Shown here: in pieces, positions 45,266-54,267 of the stretch
How the letters are laid out: each line of letters opens with the position of its first letter
How positions within the stretch are numbered: position 1 is the stretch's first letter
Assembly: GCA_020831885.1 (NCBI GenBank)
Contig: JAFIFU010000017.1
Coordinates: 1-58,659, forward strand
Origin: Ectothiorhodospiraceae bacterium
GTDB lineage: Bacteria > Pseudomonadota > Gammaproteobacteria > Nitrococcales > Aquisalimonadaceae
DNA length: 58,659 bases
Reading direction: 5' to 3'
Position numbers and translations under genes: made by a program
The notes under the pieces: generated by a model
What the model saw: the letters and a program-made list of their open reading frames with translations, nothing else
Database searches by the model: none
What the model was told of the DNA's origin: nothing

Positions 45266-46837
45266 ATGGACATCGGCTTCATCACCCGACGCACACAATG
45301 GCCCTGTCAGCGCGTGTCCGGAAACCGTCCGGCTGTGTCCTTTGAGGATGGCGAGACCTGGAGCTTCGACGAGCTTCACCGGCGCGTGAACCGTTACGCC
45401 AACGCGCTGCTGGCCCGGGGCGTCTGCAAGGGCGACCGTGTGGGCATCCTGCTGTACAACGGCCTGGAGTACTGGGCCATTTATCTTGCCGCCACCCGGA
45501 TCGGCGCCATTGCGGTACGCCTGAACTTCCGCCTCACCGCGGAGGAACTGGACTTCGCCATCCAGGATTCCGGCAGCACCACCCTGTGCTTTCACAGCAG
45601 TTTCGCGGGAACGCTGGATCAGATCCGGGACCGGCTCCCGGTACAGCACCACATAGCCCTGGAACACGACGGAATCCCGGTTCCCGACTGGGCAGCCCCC
45701 TGGTCCGTGCTGGACAGCGCCTCCGATCAGGAGCCGGACCGGGAACGCCCTGCCCCCACCGACCCGGCCATGCTCATGTATACCTCGGGCACCACCGGAC
45801 GCCCCAAGGGAGCCCTCTGGAACCACGCCAACACGCTCTGGTTTACCGCCATACAGGCCCTGCAGTGGGGGCTGGACGAGAACACCGTGGCAATGACCAC
45901 CGGGCCCATGTACCACGTGGGCGCCGTGGAGGATCTCACCAGTGCAGCGCTGGCCGCCGGTGGTCACGCGGTGGTGCTGAAAAGCGGTGGGTTCTCCATC
46001 CGCCGGGTGCTGGAGATCGTTGAGCGGCGCCAGGTCACCGATCTGTTCCTGTTCCCGTTCATGATCTACGAACTGGCCCAACTGGACGCAACCGAGGCGG
46101 AACGGTATTCGCTCTCCAGCCTCAAACGCATTCTCTCCGGCGGCGACCCCCTGCTCCCATGGGCCACCCGGACACTCCAGCGCCGCTACCCCTGGATCCA
46201 GGTGATCCAGGTCTACGGCCTGACCGAGGGCACACCCATTGCCGCCTGCTCCACCGGCGAAGAGACCCTGCAGCATCCGGAGAGCGTCGGGCGGCCCATG
46301 CCGTTCACCGAGATCTCGCTGCGGGACGACCAGGGAGATCATGTGCCATCAGGCGCGGAAGGGGAAATCTGGATCCGCAGCCCGGTGGTCTGCAACGGTT
46401 ACTGGCAGCGCCCGGATGCCAATCGGGAGACCTTTGTTGACGGCTGGTGCCGGACCGGTGATCTGGGGCGACTGAATGAAGCGGGTCTGCTCTGCATCTC
46501 CGGCCGCAAGAAAGACATGATCCGCAGCGGCGGCGAGAACGTCTATCCGGCCGAGGTGGAGGACGTGCTGATGCGGCTGGACGGCATCAGGGAGGCGGCC
46601 GTGATCGCAGTACCGCACCCACGCTTCATCGAAACGGTCTGTGCCGTCGTCGTGCCGAAGGATGGATCAATGCTCAGCGCCGATGCGGTGATCGATCACT
46701 GCCGACAGCATCTTGCCGGCTACAAGTGTCCGAAGCACGTGGTGTTCGCACAGGAGCTGCCGCGTACCCCGTCGGGCAAACTGATGAAGTACCGCCTTCG
46801 GGAGGAGCACCGCCATCTGGGCTCCACTCCGGGCTGA
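45266..46837 (+). CDS. AMP-forming acyl-CoA ligase at the end of the liu operon
   Basis: This 523-residue ligase has the full set of motifs: YTSGTTGRPKGALWNH, YGLTEGTPIAA, CRTGDLGRLNEAG, GRKKDMIRSGGENVYPAEVE and PRTPSGKLMKYRLRE with the catalytic Lys. The ATG at 45266 (MDIGFITRRTQ) follows ACGGAGG; earlier in-frame starts lie in the repeat element. It is too short for a typical acetoacetyl-CoA synthetase, so it more likely activates a short or branched acid such as isovalerate for the liu pathway. mtgA begins 9 nt after its stop. Confidence 0.9.
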   Translation: MDIGFITRRTQWPCQRVSGNRPAVSFEDGETWSFDELHRRVNRYANALLARGVCKGDRVGILLYNGLEYWAIYLAATRIGAIAVRLNFRLTAEELDFAIQDSGSTTLCFHSSFAGTLDQIRDRLPVQHHIALEHDGIPVPDWAAPWSVLDSASDQEPDRERPAPTDPAMLMYTSGTTGRPKGALWNHANTLWFTAIQALQWGLDENTVAMTTGPMYHVGAVEDLTSAALAAGGHAVVLKSGGFSIRRVLEIVERRQVTDLFLFPFMIYELAQLDATEAERYSLSSLKRILSGGDPLLPWATRTLQRRYPWIQVIQVYGLTEGTPIAACSTGEETLQHPESVGRPMPFTEISLRDDQGDHVPSGAEGEIWIRSPVVCNGYWQRPDANRETFVDGWCRTGDLGRLNEAGLLCISGRKKDMIRSGGENVYPAEVEDVLMRLDGIREAAVIAVPHPRFIETVCAVVVPKDGSMLSADAVIDHCRQHLAGYKCPKHVVFAQELPRTPSGKLMKYRLREEHRHLGSTPG

Positions 46838-46846
46838 GCGCAGGAA

Positions 46847-47587
46847 ATGGTAGCGAGCACGATGGCGACAAAACACAGGCCGCCCGGCCGGCCCTGGTGG
46901 CTGAGAATCCTCTATGGAACGGGCCTCGCCATAGCGCTCTTCCTGCTGGGCACGGCGCTGCTGGTGGCCTCGCTGCGCTGGCTGGATCCTCCCACGTCTG
47001 CGTTCATGCTGCAGCATGACTGGGCCGCCTGGCGTGCCGGGGAGGATGCCCGTGCCGAGTACGTCTGGAGGTCCCGGGAGGCCATATCACCCCATGCCGC
47101 GCTGGCGGTGATCGCCGCGGAAGACCAGCGTTTCCCCCAACACCGGGGTTTCGATTTCGATTCCATCCGGGATGCCATTACGGATTACCGGACACGGGGA
47201 CGGGTCCGCGGCGCCAGCACCATCACCCAGCAGGTGGCGAAGAACCTGTTCCTCTGGCCCAGACAGAGCCTGTTGCGCAAGGGGATCGAGGCCTGGTTCA
47301 CCGTCCTGATCGAGCTGTTCTGGCCCAAACAGCGGATTCTGGAGGTCTATCTGAATGTGGCCCAGTTCGGGCCCCATACCTACGGTGTGGAGGCCGCCAG
47401 TCAACGTTTCTTCGGCAAGCCGGCAGCCCAACTCAACGCCAGCGAGGCGGCGTTGCTCGCCGCCGTGCTGCCCAACCCCGTCCGGCTCCGGGTTGACGCT
47501 CCCAGCCCACATGTCAGGGAGCGTCAACGCTGGATTGAACGCCAGATGCGGCAGCTTGGCGGCCCCCGCTACCTGGATCGGCTGTAG
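46847..47587 (+). CDS. mtgA: Monofunctional biosynthetic peptidoglycan transglycosylase
   Basis: This 246-residue family 51 glycosyltransferase polymerises lipid II into glycan strands at the outer face of the inner membrane. One N-terminal helix (GLAIALFLLGTALLVASL) anchors it. The catalytic Glu92 is in IAAEDQRFPQHRGFD, and RGASTITQQVAKNLFLW is intact. There is no transpeptidase domain. The ATG follows GCAGGAA. Although it begins 9 nt after the ligase gene, its role is housekeeping, so shared transcription may be incidental. Confidence 0.95.
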   Translation: MVASTMATKHRPPGRPWWLRILYGTGLAIALFLLGTALLVASLRWLDPPTSAFMLQHDWAAWRAGEDARAEYVWRSREAISPHAALAVIAAEDQRFPQHRGFDFDSIRDAITDYRTRGRVRGASTITQQVAKNLFLWPRQSLLRKGIEAWFTVLIELFWPKQRILEVYLNVAQFGPHTYGVEAASQRFFGKPAAQLNASEAALLAAVLPNPVRLRVDAPSPHVRERQRWIERQMRQLGGPRYLDRL

Positions 47588-47633
47588 GCCCAAGCCGGAG
47601 CATCAGGAGGATCGATCGGCGCCTCCTCAAGCC

Positions 47634-48881
47634 TCAGGCGTTGGGGCGCCGTCCGGCACCGGCGTTTCTGCCGCGGTTGGGCCCGCCGCCGCCCGCACGT
47701 CCCCGACCGGCCGGTTTACGCACCAGCGGCTGGGGTTTCTCGCGAGGATCAGGCTCGAATCCGGGGAACACCTCCCGGGGGAGTTCCCGTTTCAGCAGCT
47801 TCTCGATGCCGTTCAGCAACTTCAACTCGTCCACGCAGACCAGGGACAGCGCATCACCGCCGTTGCCGGCACGACCGGTGCGGCCGATGCGGTGCACATA
47901 GTCCTCCGGAACGTTGGGCAGTTCGAAGTTCACCACGTGGGGCAACTGATCGATATCCAGGCCCCTGGCGGCGATATCCGTGGCCACCAGCACCCGCACC
48001 CCACCGCGCTTGAACTCGCTGAGTGCCCGGGTGCGGGCGGTCTGACTCTTGTTGCCATGGATCGCGGCGGCCGGCAGGCCGTCCCGCTCCAGGAATTCGG
48101 CCAGCCGGTTCGCGCCGTGCTTGGTACGGGTGAACACCAGAACCTGGCGCCAATCACCTTCGCGGATCAGCCGGCTGAGCAATGGCCGCTTGGCATCGCG
48201 GCCCACCGAGTACACGGTCTGCTGCACGGATTCGGCAGCGGTGTTGCGCCGGGCCACCGTGATCTCGGTGGGCTGCTTCAGCATGCCCTGGGCGAGCTTG
48301 CGAATGTCATCCGAGAACGTGGCGGAGAACAGCAGGTTCTGCCGCACTTTGGGCAGCGCGGCGATCACCTTCTTGATGTCGTGGATAAAGCCCATGTCCA
48401 GCATGCGGTCCGCTTCGTCCAGCACCAGGATCTCGACCCGGGAGAGATCAGCGGTACCCTGACGCATGTGGTCCAGCAACCGGCCCGGCGTGGCCACCAC
48501 GATATCCACCCCCCGGCGCAGCGCCTGCACCTGGGGCTGCATGCCCACACCGCCGAAGATAACAGCGGATTTCAGCGGCAGATGCTTGCCATAGGTGGTG
48601 ATGCTCTCCTGCACCTGAGCGGTGAGCTCCCGGGTCGGCGTCAATACCAGCGCGCGTACCGGGCGCACCCTGCCCTCCGGCCGGTTCCGCATCAGCAGCT
48701 CCAGCATGGGCAGGGTAAAGCCGGCGGTCTTGCCGGTGCCCGTCTGGGCCGCGGCCATGATGTCACCCCCCTGCAGGACGGCGGGAATCGCCTGGGCCTG
48801 CACGGGCGTAGGTATGTTGTAACCCTGATCCGCGACAGCACGAACCAGCGCGGCCGAAAGGCCGAGATCATCAAAATGCAT
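47634..48881 (-). CDS. rhlE: DEAD-box RNA helicase, RhlE-type
   Basis: This 415-residue ATP-dependent RNA helicase has all core motifs: Q motif [10 protein letters not shown], motif [46 protein letters not shown] and [10 protein letters not shown]. The C-terminal tail is Arg- and Gly-rich ([17 protein letters not shown]), as is common in RhlE proteins that act in ribosome assembly and mRNA turnover. It is convergent with mtgA. The 278 bp between its start and the PEBP gene hold no recognised feature beyond promoter-like sequence. Confidence 0.93.
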   Translation of the reverse strand: MHFDDLGLSAALVRAVADQGYNIPTPVQAQAIPAVLQGGDIMAAAQTGTGKTAGFTLPMLELLMRNRPEGRVRPVRALVLTPTRELTAQVQESITTYGKHLPLKSAVIFGGVGMQPQVQALRRGVDIVVATPGRLLDHMRQGTADLSRVEILVLDEADRMLDMGFIHDIKKVIAALPKVRQNLLFSATFSDDIRKLAQGMLKQPTEITVARRNTAAESVQQTVYSVGRDAKRPLLSRLIREGDWRQVLVFTRTKHGANRLAEFLERDGLPAAAIHGNKSQTARTRALSEFKRGGVRVLVATDIAARGLDIDQLPHVVNFELPNVPEDYVHRIGRTGRAGNGGDALSLVCVDELKLLNGIEKLLKRELPREVFPGFEPDPREKPQPLVRKPAGRGRAGGGGPNRGRNAGAGRRPNA

Positions 48882-49159
48882 ATTCAGGGAAACTCCTGGA
48901 GTGCCTTCCCGCCAGCGGAAACAAATCCGGAACGGGCCCGGTCCAGGCTGATTGGATAAACGACTTCGAGGGAAATACCGCGAAAGCGCGATGCTGACCG
49001 GAGCGCATCAACTGGCGGGCACTATACCAGAACAGGACACGATGCATAGAAATACTTTCCGGGTCCGGTATCCCGCATTGATTTCCGGCGCCGGGCAATG
49101 CAAGGATTCCGATGGGATACTGACCACGTCACAAAGCAAGCAACAAGAGGAGAACGACC

Positions 49160-49636
49160 ATGGGTTTCGCACTATCCGAGATGCAACTGCGCAGCAGTGC
49201 CTTCGGCCAGCGCCAGGGCATCCCCCAGAAGCACACCGGCGAGGGCGATGATGTCTCCCCGGCGCTGGAATGGTCCAACCCACCGGAAGGCACCCGTGCT
49301 TTCGCGGTTATCTGCCACGACCCGGACGCACCGCTGGTTTCCCCGGGCACCTATGGGTTCGTCCATTGGGTGCTTTACAACATTCCCGGTTCGGTGACCA
49401 GCCTTCCGGAAAACTGCCAGGAATACACCGCCGGCAAGAATGATTTCGGCAACGCCGGCTACGGCGGGCCCATGCCTCCCAACGGCCATGGCGTGCATCA
49501 CTACTTCTTTTGGGTGTTGGCCCTGGACAAGGCCCTGGACCTGCCACCGGGACTGAACATGTGGGAACTGCTGGAAAAGGTTGAACCCCACTGCATCGGC
49601 ATGAACCGGCTTGTGGGCACCTACGAGCGCGCATAG
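49160..49636 (+). CDS. PEBP/YbhB-family protein
   Basis: This 158-residue protein belongs to the phosphatidylethanolamine-binding/Raf-kinase-inhibitor-like family. The ligand-site motifs ICHDPDAPLVSPGTYGFVHW and GYGGPMPPNGHGVHHYFFWV are clear. No signal peptide is present, so it is cytoplasmic. Bacterial members have no settled function. The ATG follows AAGAGGAGAACGACC. A hairpin ends the gene against the convergent CAP gene. Confidence 0.93.
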   Translation: MGFALSEMQLRSSAFGQRQGIPQKHTGEGDDVSPALEWSNPPEGTRAFAVICHDPDAPLVSPGTYGFVHWVLYNIPGSVTSLPENCQEYTAGKNDFGNAGYGGPMPPNGHGVHHYFFWVLALDKALDLPPGLNMWELLEKVEPHCIGMNRLVGTYERA

Positions 49637-49649
49637 CGTCGCCTTCCGG

Positions 49650-49672
49650 GGACGCCGTCCACGGCGGCGTCC
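49650..49672. terminator. Bidirectional hairpin between two convergent genes
   Basis: GGACGCCG (49650-49657) pairs with CGGCGTCC (49665-49672) around a 7-nt loop, 13 nt after the PEBP gene stop and directly abutting the stop of the minus-strand CAP gene. It can serve both transcripts. No strong T-run follows. Confidence 0.55.
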
Positions 49673-50188
49673 TCAATCCGCTGGCGCAGCCAGCACCAGC
49701 GTCCAGTAGCGGGCTCCGTTGCGGTCATGGGCCACTGCCGCCCCGAAGTGGGTGTACGCGGGATTCATGATGTTGACACAGTGTCCGGGGCTGTCCAGCC
49801 AGGCCAGGACCACGCTGGCCGCATCCGGCTGGCCGGCGGCCACGTTCTCACCCCAGGCCCGGGGGCGGTAACCGGTGGCGCGGATTCTGTCCTCGAGGGT
49901 TTCGCCGCGGCTGCCCGCATGACTCAAGCGCTGACTCCGGGCCATATCCAGGCTGTGGGCCGCCGCCGCTTCGCCCAGGCGATGGTCCCAGGCCAGCAGC
50001 GCCGCGGCATCATGGACATGGTTCCCGCAGCGGCGTTCCCGGGCCCTGGCATCGTTGAGCAGCCCCGTCCAGCGGCCCTGGTCGACACGCTGTCCGGTGT
50101 CTGCAGACTGGGACGCACCGGTTGCCATACAACCGTGCAGGGCCAGCATGGCAGCCATGAGCAACAGCCGGCCCGCCTGCGCCGGCAT
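49673..50188 (-). CDS. CAP/SCP-domain lipoprotein
   Basis: This 171-residue protein begins with a lipoprotein signal peptide (LLLMAAMLALHGCMATG, lipidated Cys in LHGC) and continues with a CAP (SCP/PR1) domain. Domain motifs are LAWDHRLGEAAAAHSLDMA, GENVAAGQPDAASVVLAWL and SPGHCVNIMNPAYTHFGAAV. Bacterial CAP proteins are secreted or membrane-anchored, and their activity is unsettled. The ATG at 50188 is chosen because only from there is a signal peptide formed; the longer reading frame upstream is unrelated. Confidence 0.88.
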   Translation of the reverse strand: MPAQAGRLLLMAAMLALHGCMATGASQSADTGQRVDQGRWTGLLNDARARERRCGNHVHDAAALLAWDHRLGEAAAAHSLDMARSQRLSHAGSRGETLEDRIRATGYRPRAWGENVAAGQPDAASVVLAWLDSPGHCVNIMNPAYTHFGAAVAHDRNGARYWTLVLAAPAD

Positions 50189-50294
50189 TGTCACCGATGA
50201 GCCGGCGAGCCGCCCTTGGGCAATCCTGTTCACTCCGGTGCCAGCGGCGCGCCGGCCGCTGGAGAACGCATGGGCGAGGAAGCGTCTGATGGGT

Positions 50295-53183
50295 TCAATC
50301 CTCCTGCGAGCGCGCCCCGTTGGCCGGTTTCCGCTCCTGCTGCGTCTGTCTCCGGGACGTGTACGCCAGGTCGGGGTCACCACAATGCTCCCGGATGAAT
50401 GCCCGCGCCGCATCCCGGAGCCGCACCGCCTCCGCCCAGTCATCACCGGCGGGCGGGATGGGCGGGCCCACCACCACACTGATCCGTCCAGGCCGCGGTA
50501 GCCACTGGCTGCCCCGCAGCAGGTGGCGGGTTCCCCGCAAGGCCACCGGAACAACGGGGGTCTGCGTCCGCACGGCGGTCACGAAGGCCCCCATGTGGAA
50601 TACGTCCAGCCCGGCGGCCGGACGGAACGTGCCTTCGGGAAAGAACGCCAGGGAATCCCCGGCATCCACCGCCCGGAAAGCGGGTTCCGTGTCCCGGCTG
50701 GCCTGCAGTGGATCAAATCGTTGCACGAAAAACACACCCATCCGCTCCAACAACGGACGGATCAGCGAGCGTTCCCGCAGTTCCGCCTTGGCGATGTAGC
50801 GGAACCCCCGCGGTAGGGCCGCCGTCAGCACCAGGGAATCCAGGTAGCTGGCATGGTTCGCCACCAGAACACACGGACCTTCAAGGGGCAGTTGATCCTG
50901 CCCCCGGACCCGGATGCGAATACCGGCCAGGGTGGCCACGACGCGCGCAACCCGGTGGGCGAAAACCCAGCGCCAGCGGCGCCGGGGCAAAAGCATGAGG
51001 ATCGGGCCGCCCAGCATGACCGCGATGCCGAACAGCCCCCATGCATAGGTGGCATAGGCACGATCCCACAACCACCACAGGCCACGACCCAGTCGGGCAA
51101 TCCCCGCCTTCAGGCCCAAGCGCAGCACCTGACGCCACACCGAAGCCCCCTCCTCGCCCAGGCGTCCACTCCGGTACAGCTCCCGGGTCGCGGCCCGTCG
51201 GATCTTTCCGCTGGAGGTCTTCAGTACGCCATGCGGGGGGATCAGGCACACATCATCGGCGGGGATATTGATCACATCGATGGTGACTTCCCGGATGGCG
51301 TCCAGCATCTGCCCATGCTCTTCCGGATCCTTGCTGCGGGTTTCCGCAACCACCACCAGTTCCTCGATGCCGGTTTCAGGATCCGGATTCCCGAACACGG
51401 CAACACAACCCTTGCGGACACCGGAAACGCGGCCGATGGCATCCTCCAGATCATAGGGATAGATGTTGCGGCCACCACGCACGATCACGTCCTTCACGCG
51501 CCCGCTGATGTACAGATCGCCGTCCGCCAGATAACCGCGGTCCCCCGTGCGCAGCCAGCCGTCGTGGAACAGCTCCCGGGTCTTGTCCTCGTTGTGGAAA
51601 TAGCCGTTGGTGGCCGAGGGTCCGCGGAACTCCACCTCCCCATCCGTCCGGTCCGGCAACGGGTTTCCGTCCCCATCAACGATCCGGATATCGTAGCCGT
51701 CCAGCGGCGGGCCGCAGCTCACCAGATTGAGCGCCTTGGCATCCCCGGACGCGGGCTCGGCCTGTCCCGACTCGGTGAATGCCTTCTGAGAGACGCGATC
51801 AACGATCACGCCCCGGCCGGGCGGCGAGACACACAGCCCCACCGCCGCTTCCGCCAGTCCATAGACCGGCATCAGCGCCCCGGGGCTCAGCTTGGCCGGC
51901 GCAAGGCGCTCCGCGAACCGTTCCATGGTGACGGCGCTCACCGGCTCTGCACCATTGAAGGCGACGCGCCAGCTACTGAGATCCAGGGACGCGATCTGCT
52001 CGTCGGTGAGCGCCCGCAGGCACAGTTCATAGCCGAAGTTGGGGCTTCCGGACAGCGTGCCCCGGTACTGGTGGATCAGTTCCAGCCAGGTCACCGGTCG
52101 TGACAGGAAGCGCAGCGGGGACATGACCACCAGGGGCACCGAGTAGTACATGCTCCCCAGCCAGGCGGCGATGAGCCCCATATCGTGGTACAGGGGCAGC
52201 CAACTGACAAACACATCACGGGAACCCGCGTCCAGCCGCTCCCCCATGGCCCGCACGTTGGCCAACAACTGTCCATGGGTCAGCATCACGCCTTTTGGAT
52301 CCCCGGTACTGCCGGAGGTGTACTGCAGCAGGCCGACACTGGTGGACGCCGGAAGCTCGAAGGGCCGCACATCGCCCCCCTGGGCGAGGTCCGCCGGCGT
52401 CAGAATAGCGGTCAGGCCCGGCGCCTCAGCCCGAAGCAGGCCGGCAACCCGCCGCGCTTCCGGCACCGTGATCAGCATCCAGGCCCCGGCATTGGTCAGG
52501 ATACGGCCATGGCGCCGCAGATGCTCTTCCAGTTGTGTCGGACGCGCCGGCGGGTAGATGGGGACCGGCACAGCCCCGGCCCGCAGGATGGCGATAAAGC
52601 TCACGAAATAGTCGCGCCCGGTGGGCAGCATCAGGGCCACCCGATCCCCGGGACGCAGCCCGCGGGCGGTCAGCCCGGACGCCACGCCCGCGGCGGCCTG
52701 ATCCAGCTCGCCGTAAGTCAGCGTGGTCACATCCCCGTCACTGTCGTGGATGTGCAGGTGAGGGCGGTCCGGATGCCGATCCAGATGCCAGTCCAGAACC
52801 CCGTTCAGGGTTTCCGCGCCGGCCGGGGAATCGGTTACCTCCGCCAGTTCCGGGATCGGCTCCCGGGCGGACGGCTCGAACCGCACACCGCGCGCCTCGG
52901 ATACATGCCGGAGCAACACGGCCGGAGTGTCCGCCATCAGCGCCGATTCCGGCAGGCTGACGGAGAACGCCTGCTCGATGCGCACCAGCAACTCCGCCCG
53001 TGCCAGACTATCCAGCCCCAGGTCCCGGTCCAGCCGGGTCTTCGGACCGATGGAGATATCCGGCAAACGTCCCGGCTGCGTCTCCCGGGCCAGCTCTTCA
53101 ACAAGCTGCAGCAACCGTTCCTGCATGTGCCGGGTCGACTTGTGCTGCTGTTGCGGTTTCGGATCATCAGCCATGGAGACCAT
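50295..53183 (-). CDS. ACP - fatty acyl-AMP ligase - acyltransferase fusion protein
   Basis: This 962-residue protein joins three activities. Residues about 20-95 form an acyl carrier domain with the phosphopantetheine Ser59 in DLGLDSLARAE. Residues about 110-690 are an adenylate-forming domain of the FAAL type (IYPPARPTQLEEHLRRHGRI, TSGSTGDPKGVMLTHGQ), which usually loads ACP rather than CoA. Residues about 740-960 are a PlsC-type acyltransferase with NHASYLD and FPEGTF. Together they could activate a free fatty acid, hold it on the built-in ACP and esterify a glycerolipid. The ATG at 53183 overlaps the VTT gene stop in TGATG, behind AAGGGG. Confidence 0.9.
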   Translation of the reverse strand: MVSMADDPKPQQQHKSTRHMQERLLQLVEELARETQPGRLPDISIGPKTRLDRDLGLDSLARAELLVRIEQAFSVSLPESALMADTPAVLLRHVSEARGVRFEPSAREPIPELAEVTDSPAGAETLNGVLDWHLDRHPDRPHLHIHDSDGDVTTLTYGELDQAAAGVASGLTARGLRPGDRVALMLPTGRDYFVSFIAILRAGAVPVPIYPPARPTQLEEHLRRHGRILTNAGAWMLITVPEARRVAGLLRAEAPGLTAILTPADLAQGGDVRPFELPASTSVGLLQYTSGSTGDPKGVMLTHGQLLANVRAMGERLDAGSRDVFVSWLPLYHDMGLIAAWLGSMYYSVPLVVMSPLRFLSRPVTWLELIHQYRGTLSGSPNFGYELCLRALTDEQIASLDLSSWRVAFNGAEPVSAVTMERFAERLAPAKLSPGALMPVYGLAEAAVGLCVSPPGRGVIVDRVSQKAFTESGQAEPASGDAKALNLVSCGPPLDGYDIRIVDGDGNPLPDRTDGEVEFRGPSATNGYFHNEDKTRELFHDGWLRTGDRGYLADGDLYISGRVKDVIVRGGRNIYPYDLEDAIGRVSGVRKGCVAVFGNPDPETGIEELVVVAETRSKDPEEHGQMLDAIREVTIDVINIPADDVCLIPPHGVLKTSSGKIRRAATRELYRSGRLGEEGASVWRQVLRLGLKAGIARLGRGLWWLWDRAYATYAWGLFGIAVMLGGPILMLLPRRRWRWVFAHRVARVVATLAGIRIRVRGQDQLPLEGPCVLVANHASYLDSLVLTAALPRGFRYIAKAELRERSLIRPLLERMGVFFVQRFDPLQASRDTEPAFRAVDAGDSLAFFPEGTFRPAAGLDVFHMGAFVTAVRTQTPVVPVALRGTRHLLRGSQWLPRPGRISVVVGPPIPPAGDDWAEAVRLRDAARAFIREHCGDPDLAYTSRRQTQQERKPANGARSQED

Positions 53184-53863
53184 CACCCCTTGCCGTCGTG
53201 CCGATACCGTCGTTCCAGCGCTCGCCGGGCCCAGCCCCCGAGAAGCAGAAGCAGGGCCAGCACCACCAAGGGAACGACATCCCGGGCGTCGATCAGTTCC
53301 CCTCGTTCCAGGGCACCAACACCACGGTGAATGGCCGTGGAATAGACACCCCACTTGATGGTGAGCCCGACAATGGCTGCTCCCACGAAGCCCGGCAGCG
53401 GTAAACGCAGGATGCCACCCGCATAGTTCACAACGGAATGAGGGAAACCGGGCAGGATGCGAAGCGCGCACTGGGTGAGCGGTTCGCTGCGTTGGGACAG
53501 AAAGGCCATCACCTGCTGTGTGCGTCGCCCAAGCTGTGCATCCCGGCCCAGACGACTGGCCAGCCCATAGGCGGAAACCGCGCCCAGCACACTCCCGGTG
53601 ACCAGAATGAGAACGGCCACCACCGGCGGATGGAACGGCGCAATGAGCCAGACGAAGGCGCTGGCCGGCAGGGCAAAGGTGAACATCACCACCATGACCA
53701 GCACCAGCAAGACCAGGATCAAGGGATGCCCGGTCAGCCAACGCCCCCATTCCAGCAGCAGGGCGAGACTGATCGGTTGCCAGACGGCCAGCACCAGGCC
53801 GGCGATCACCAGGCCACCAAGAATCCAGGGGCCTGCCCTCAGGGTTCGCTCCGGCGCGTTCAT
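53183..53863 (-). CDS. VTT-domain (TVP38/DedA-like) membrane protein
   Basis: This 226-residue inner-membrane protein has about five to six hydrophobic segments and the VTT-type core, including FALPASAFVWLIAP, a GSVLGAVSAYGLASRLGRD loop and LRILPGFPHSVVNYAGG. Members of this superfamily move or scramble membrane lipids or take part in transport. The start at 53863 (MNAPERTL) follows AAGGA; the longer ORF overlaps the divergent TPR gene. Its stop overlaps the start of the acyltransferase fusion gene, so the two are coupled and may form a lipid-remodelling pair. Confidence 0.87.
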   Translation of the reverse strand: MNAPERTLRAGPWILGGLVIAGLVLAVWQPISLALLLEWGRWLTGHPLILVLLVLVMVVMFTFALPASAFVWLIAPFHPPVVAVLILVTGSVLGAVSAYGLASRLGRDAQLGRRTQQVMAFLSQRSEPLTQCALRILPGFPHSVVNYAGGILRLPLPGFVGAAIVGLTIKWGVYSTAIHRGVGALERGELIDARDVVPLVVLALLLLLGGWARRALERRYRHDGKG

Positions 53864-53939
53864 CCAACGTATCCTTGGGCTGTTTCCATCACATACTAAC
53901 CTGAACCGTTGTGAAAACCGGACAAGGAGGCTCAGGGCC

Positions 53940-54248
53940 ATGCGGGAACGACTGGAAAAGATGCTGGCTGCCGGACAGGATTCGTCCATGCTGCGCTTCA
54001 CGCTGGGCAACCAGTTGCTGAAGGAAGGCCAAGCGGCGCAGGCTGCGGAACACCTGCGCGAAGCCGTCCGACAGCAGCGGGACTACTCGGCCGCCTGGAA
54101 GCTGCTGGGAAAAGCCCTGACGGAATGCGGCGATCGGGACGGCGCCTTGGCCGCCTATCAGGAGGGTCTGACGGTGGCCCGGGAAAAAGGGGACCTGCAG
54201 GCGGCCAAGGAGATGGAGGTGTTCCGCAAGCGCCTGTTGAAATCCTGA
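53940..54248 (+). CDS. Small tetratricopeptide-repeat protein
   Basis: This 102-residue soluble protein contains about two TPR units (LGNQLLKEGQAAQAAEHLRE and WKLLGKALTECGDRDGALAA) followed by a basic tail. It probably acts as a protein-protein adaptor, with partner unknown. The ATG at 53940 follows AAGGAGG; longer upstream frames run through the divergent VTT gene. It converges with the pilus-type ATPase gene, from which it is separated by 19 nt. Confidence 0.85.
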   Translation: MRERLEKMLAAGQDSSMLRFTLGNQLLKEGQAAQAAEHLREAVRQQRDYSAAWKLLGKALTECGDRDGALAAYQEGLTVAREKGDLQAAKEMEVFRKRLLKS

Positions 54249-54267
54249 GCGGCCGGTGCGCCGTCCG

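Noticed and set aside
53184-53867. Upstream extension of the ACP-FAAL-PlsC protein to 53867
   Set aside because: It overlaps the VTT gene in another frame; the ATG at 53183 has its own ribosome site and begins right before the ACP domain.
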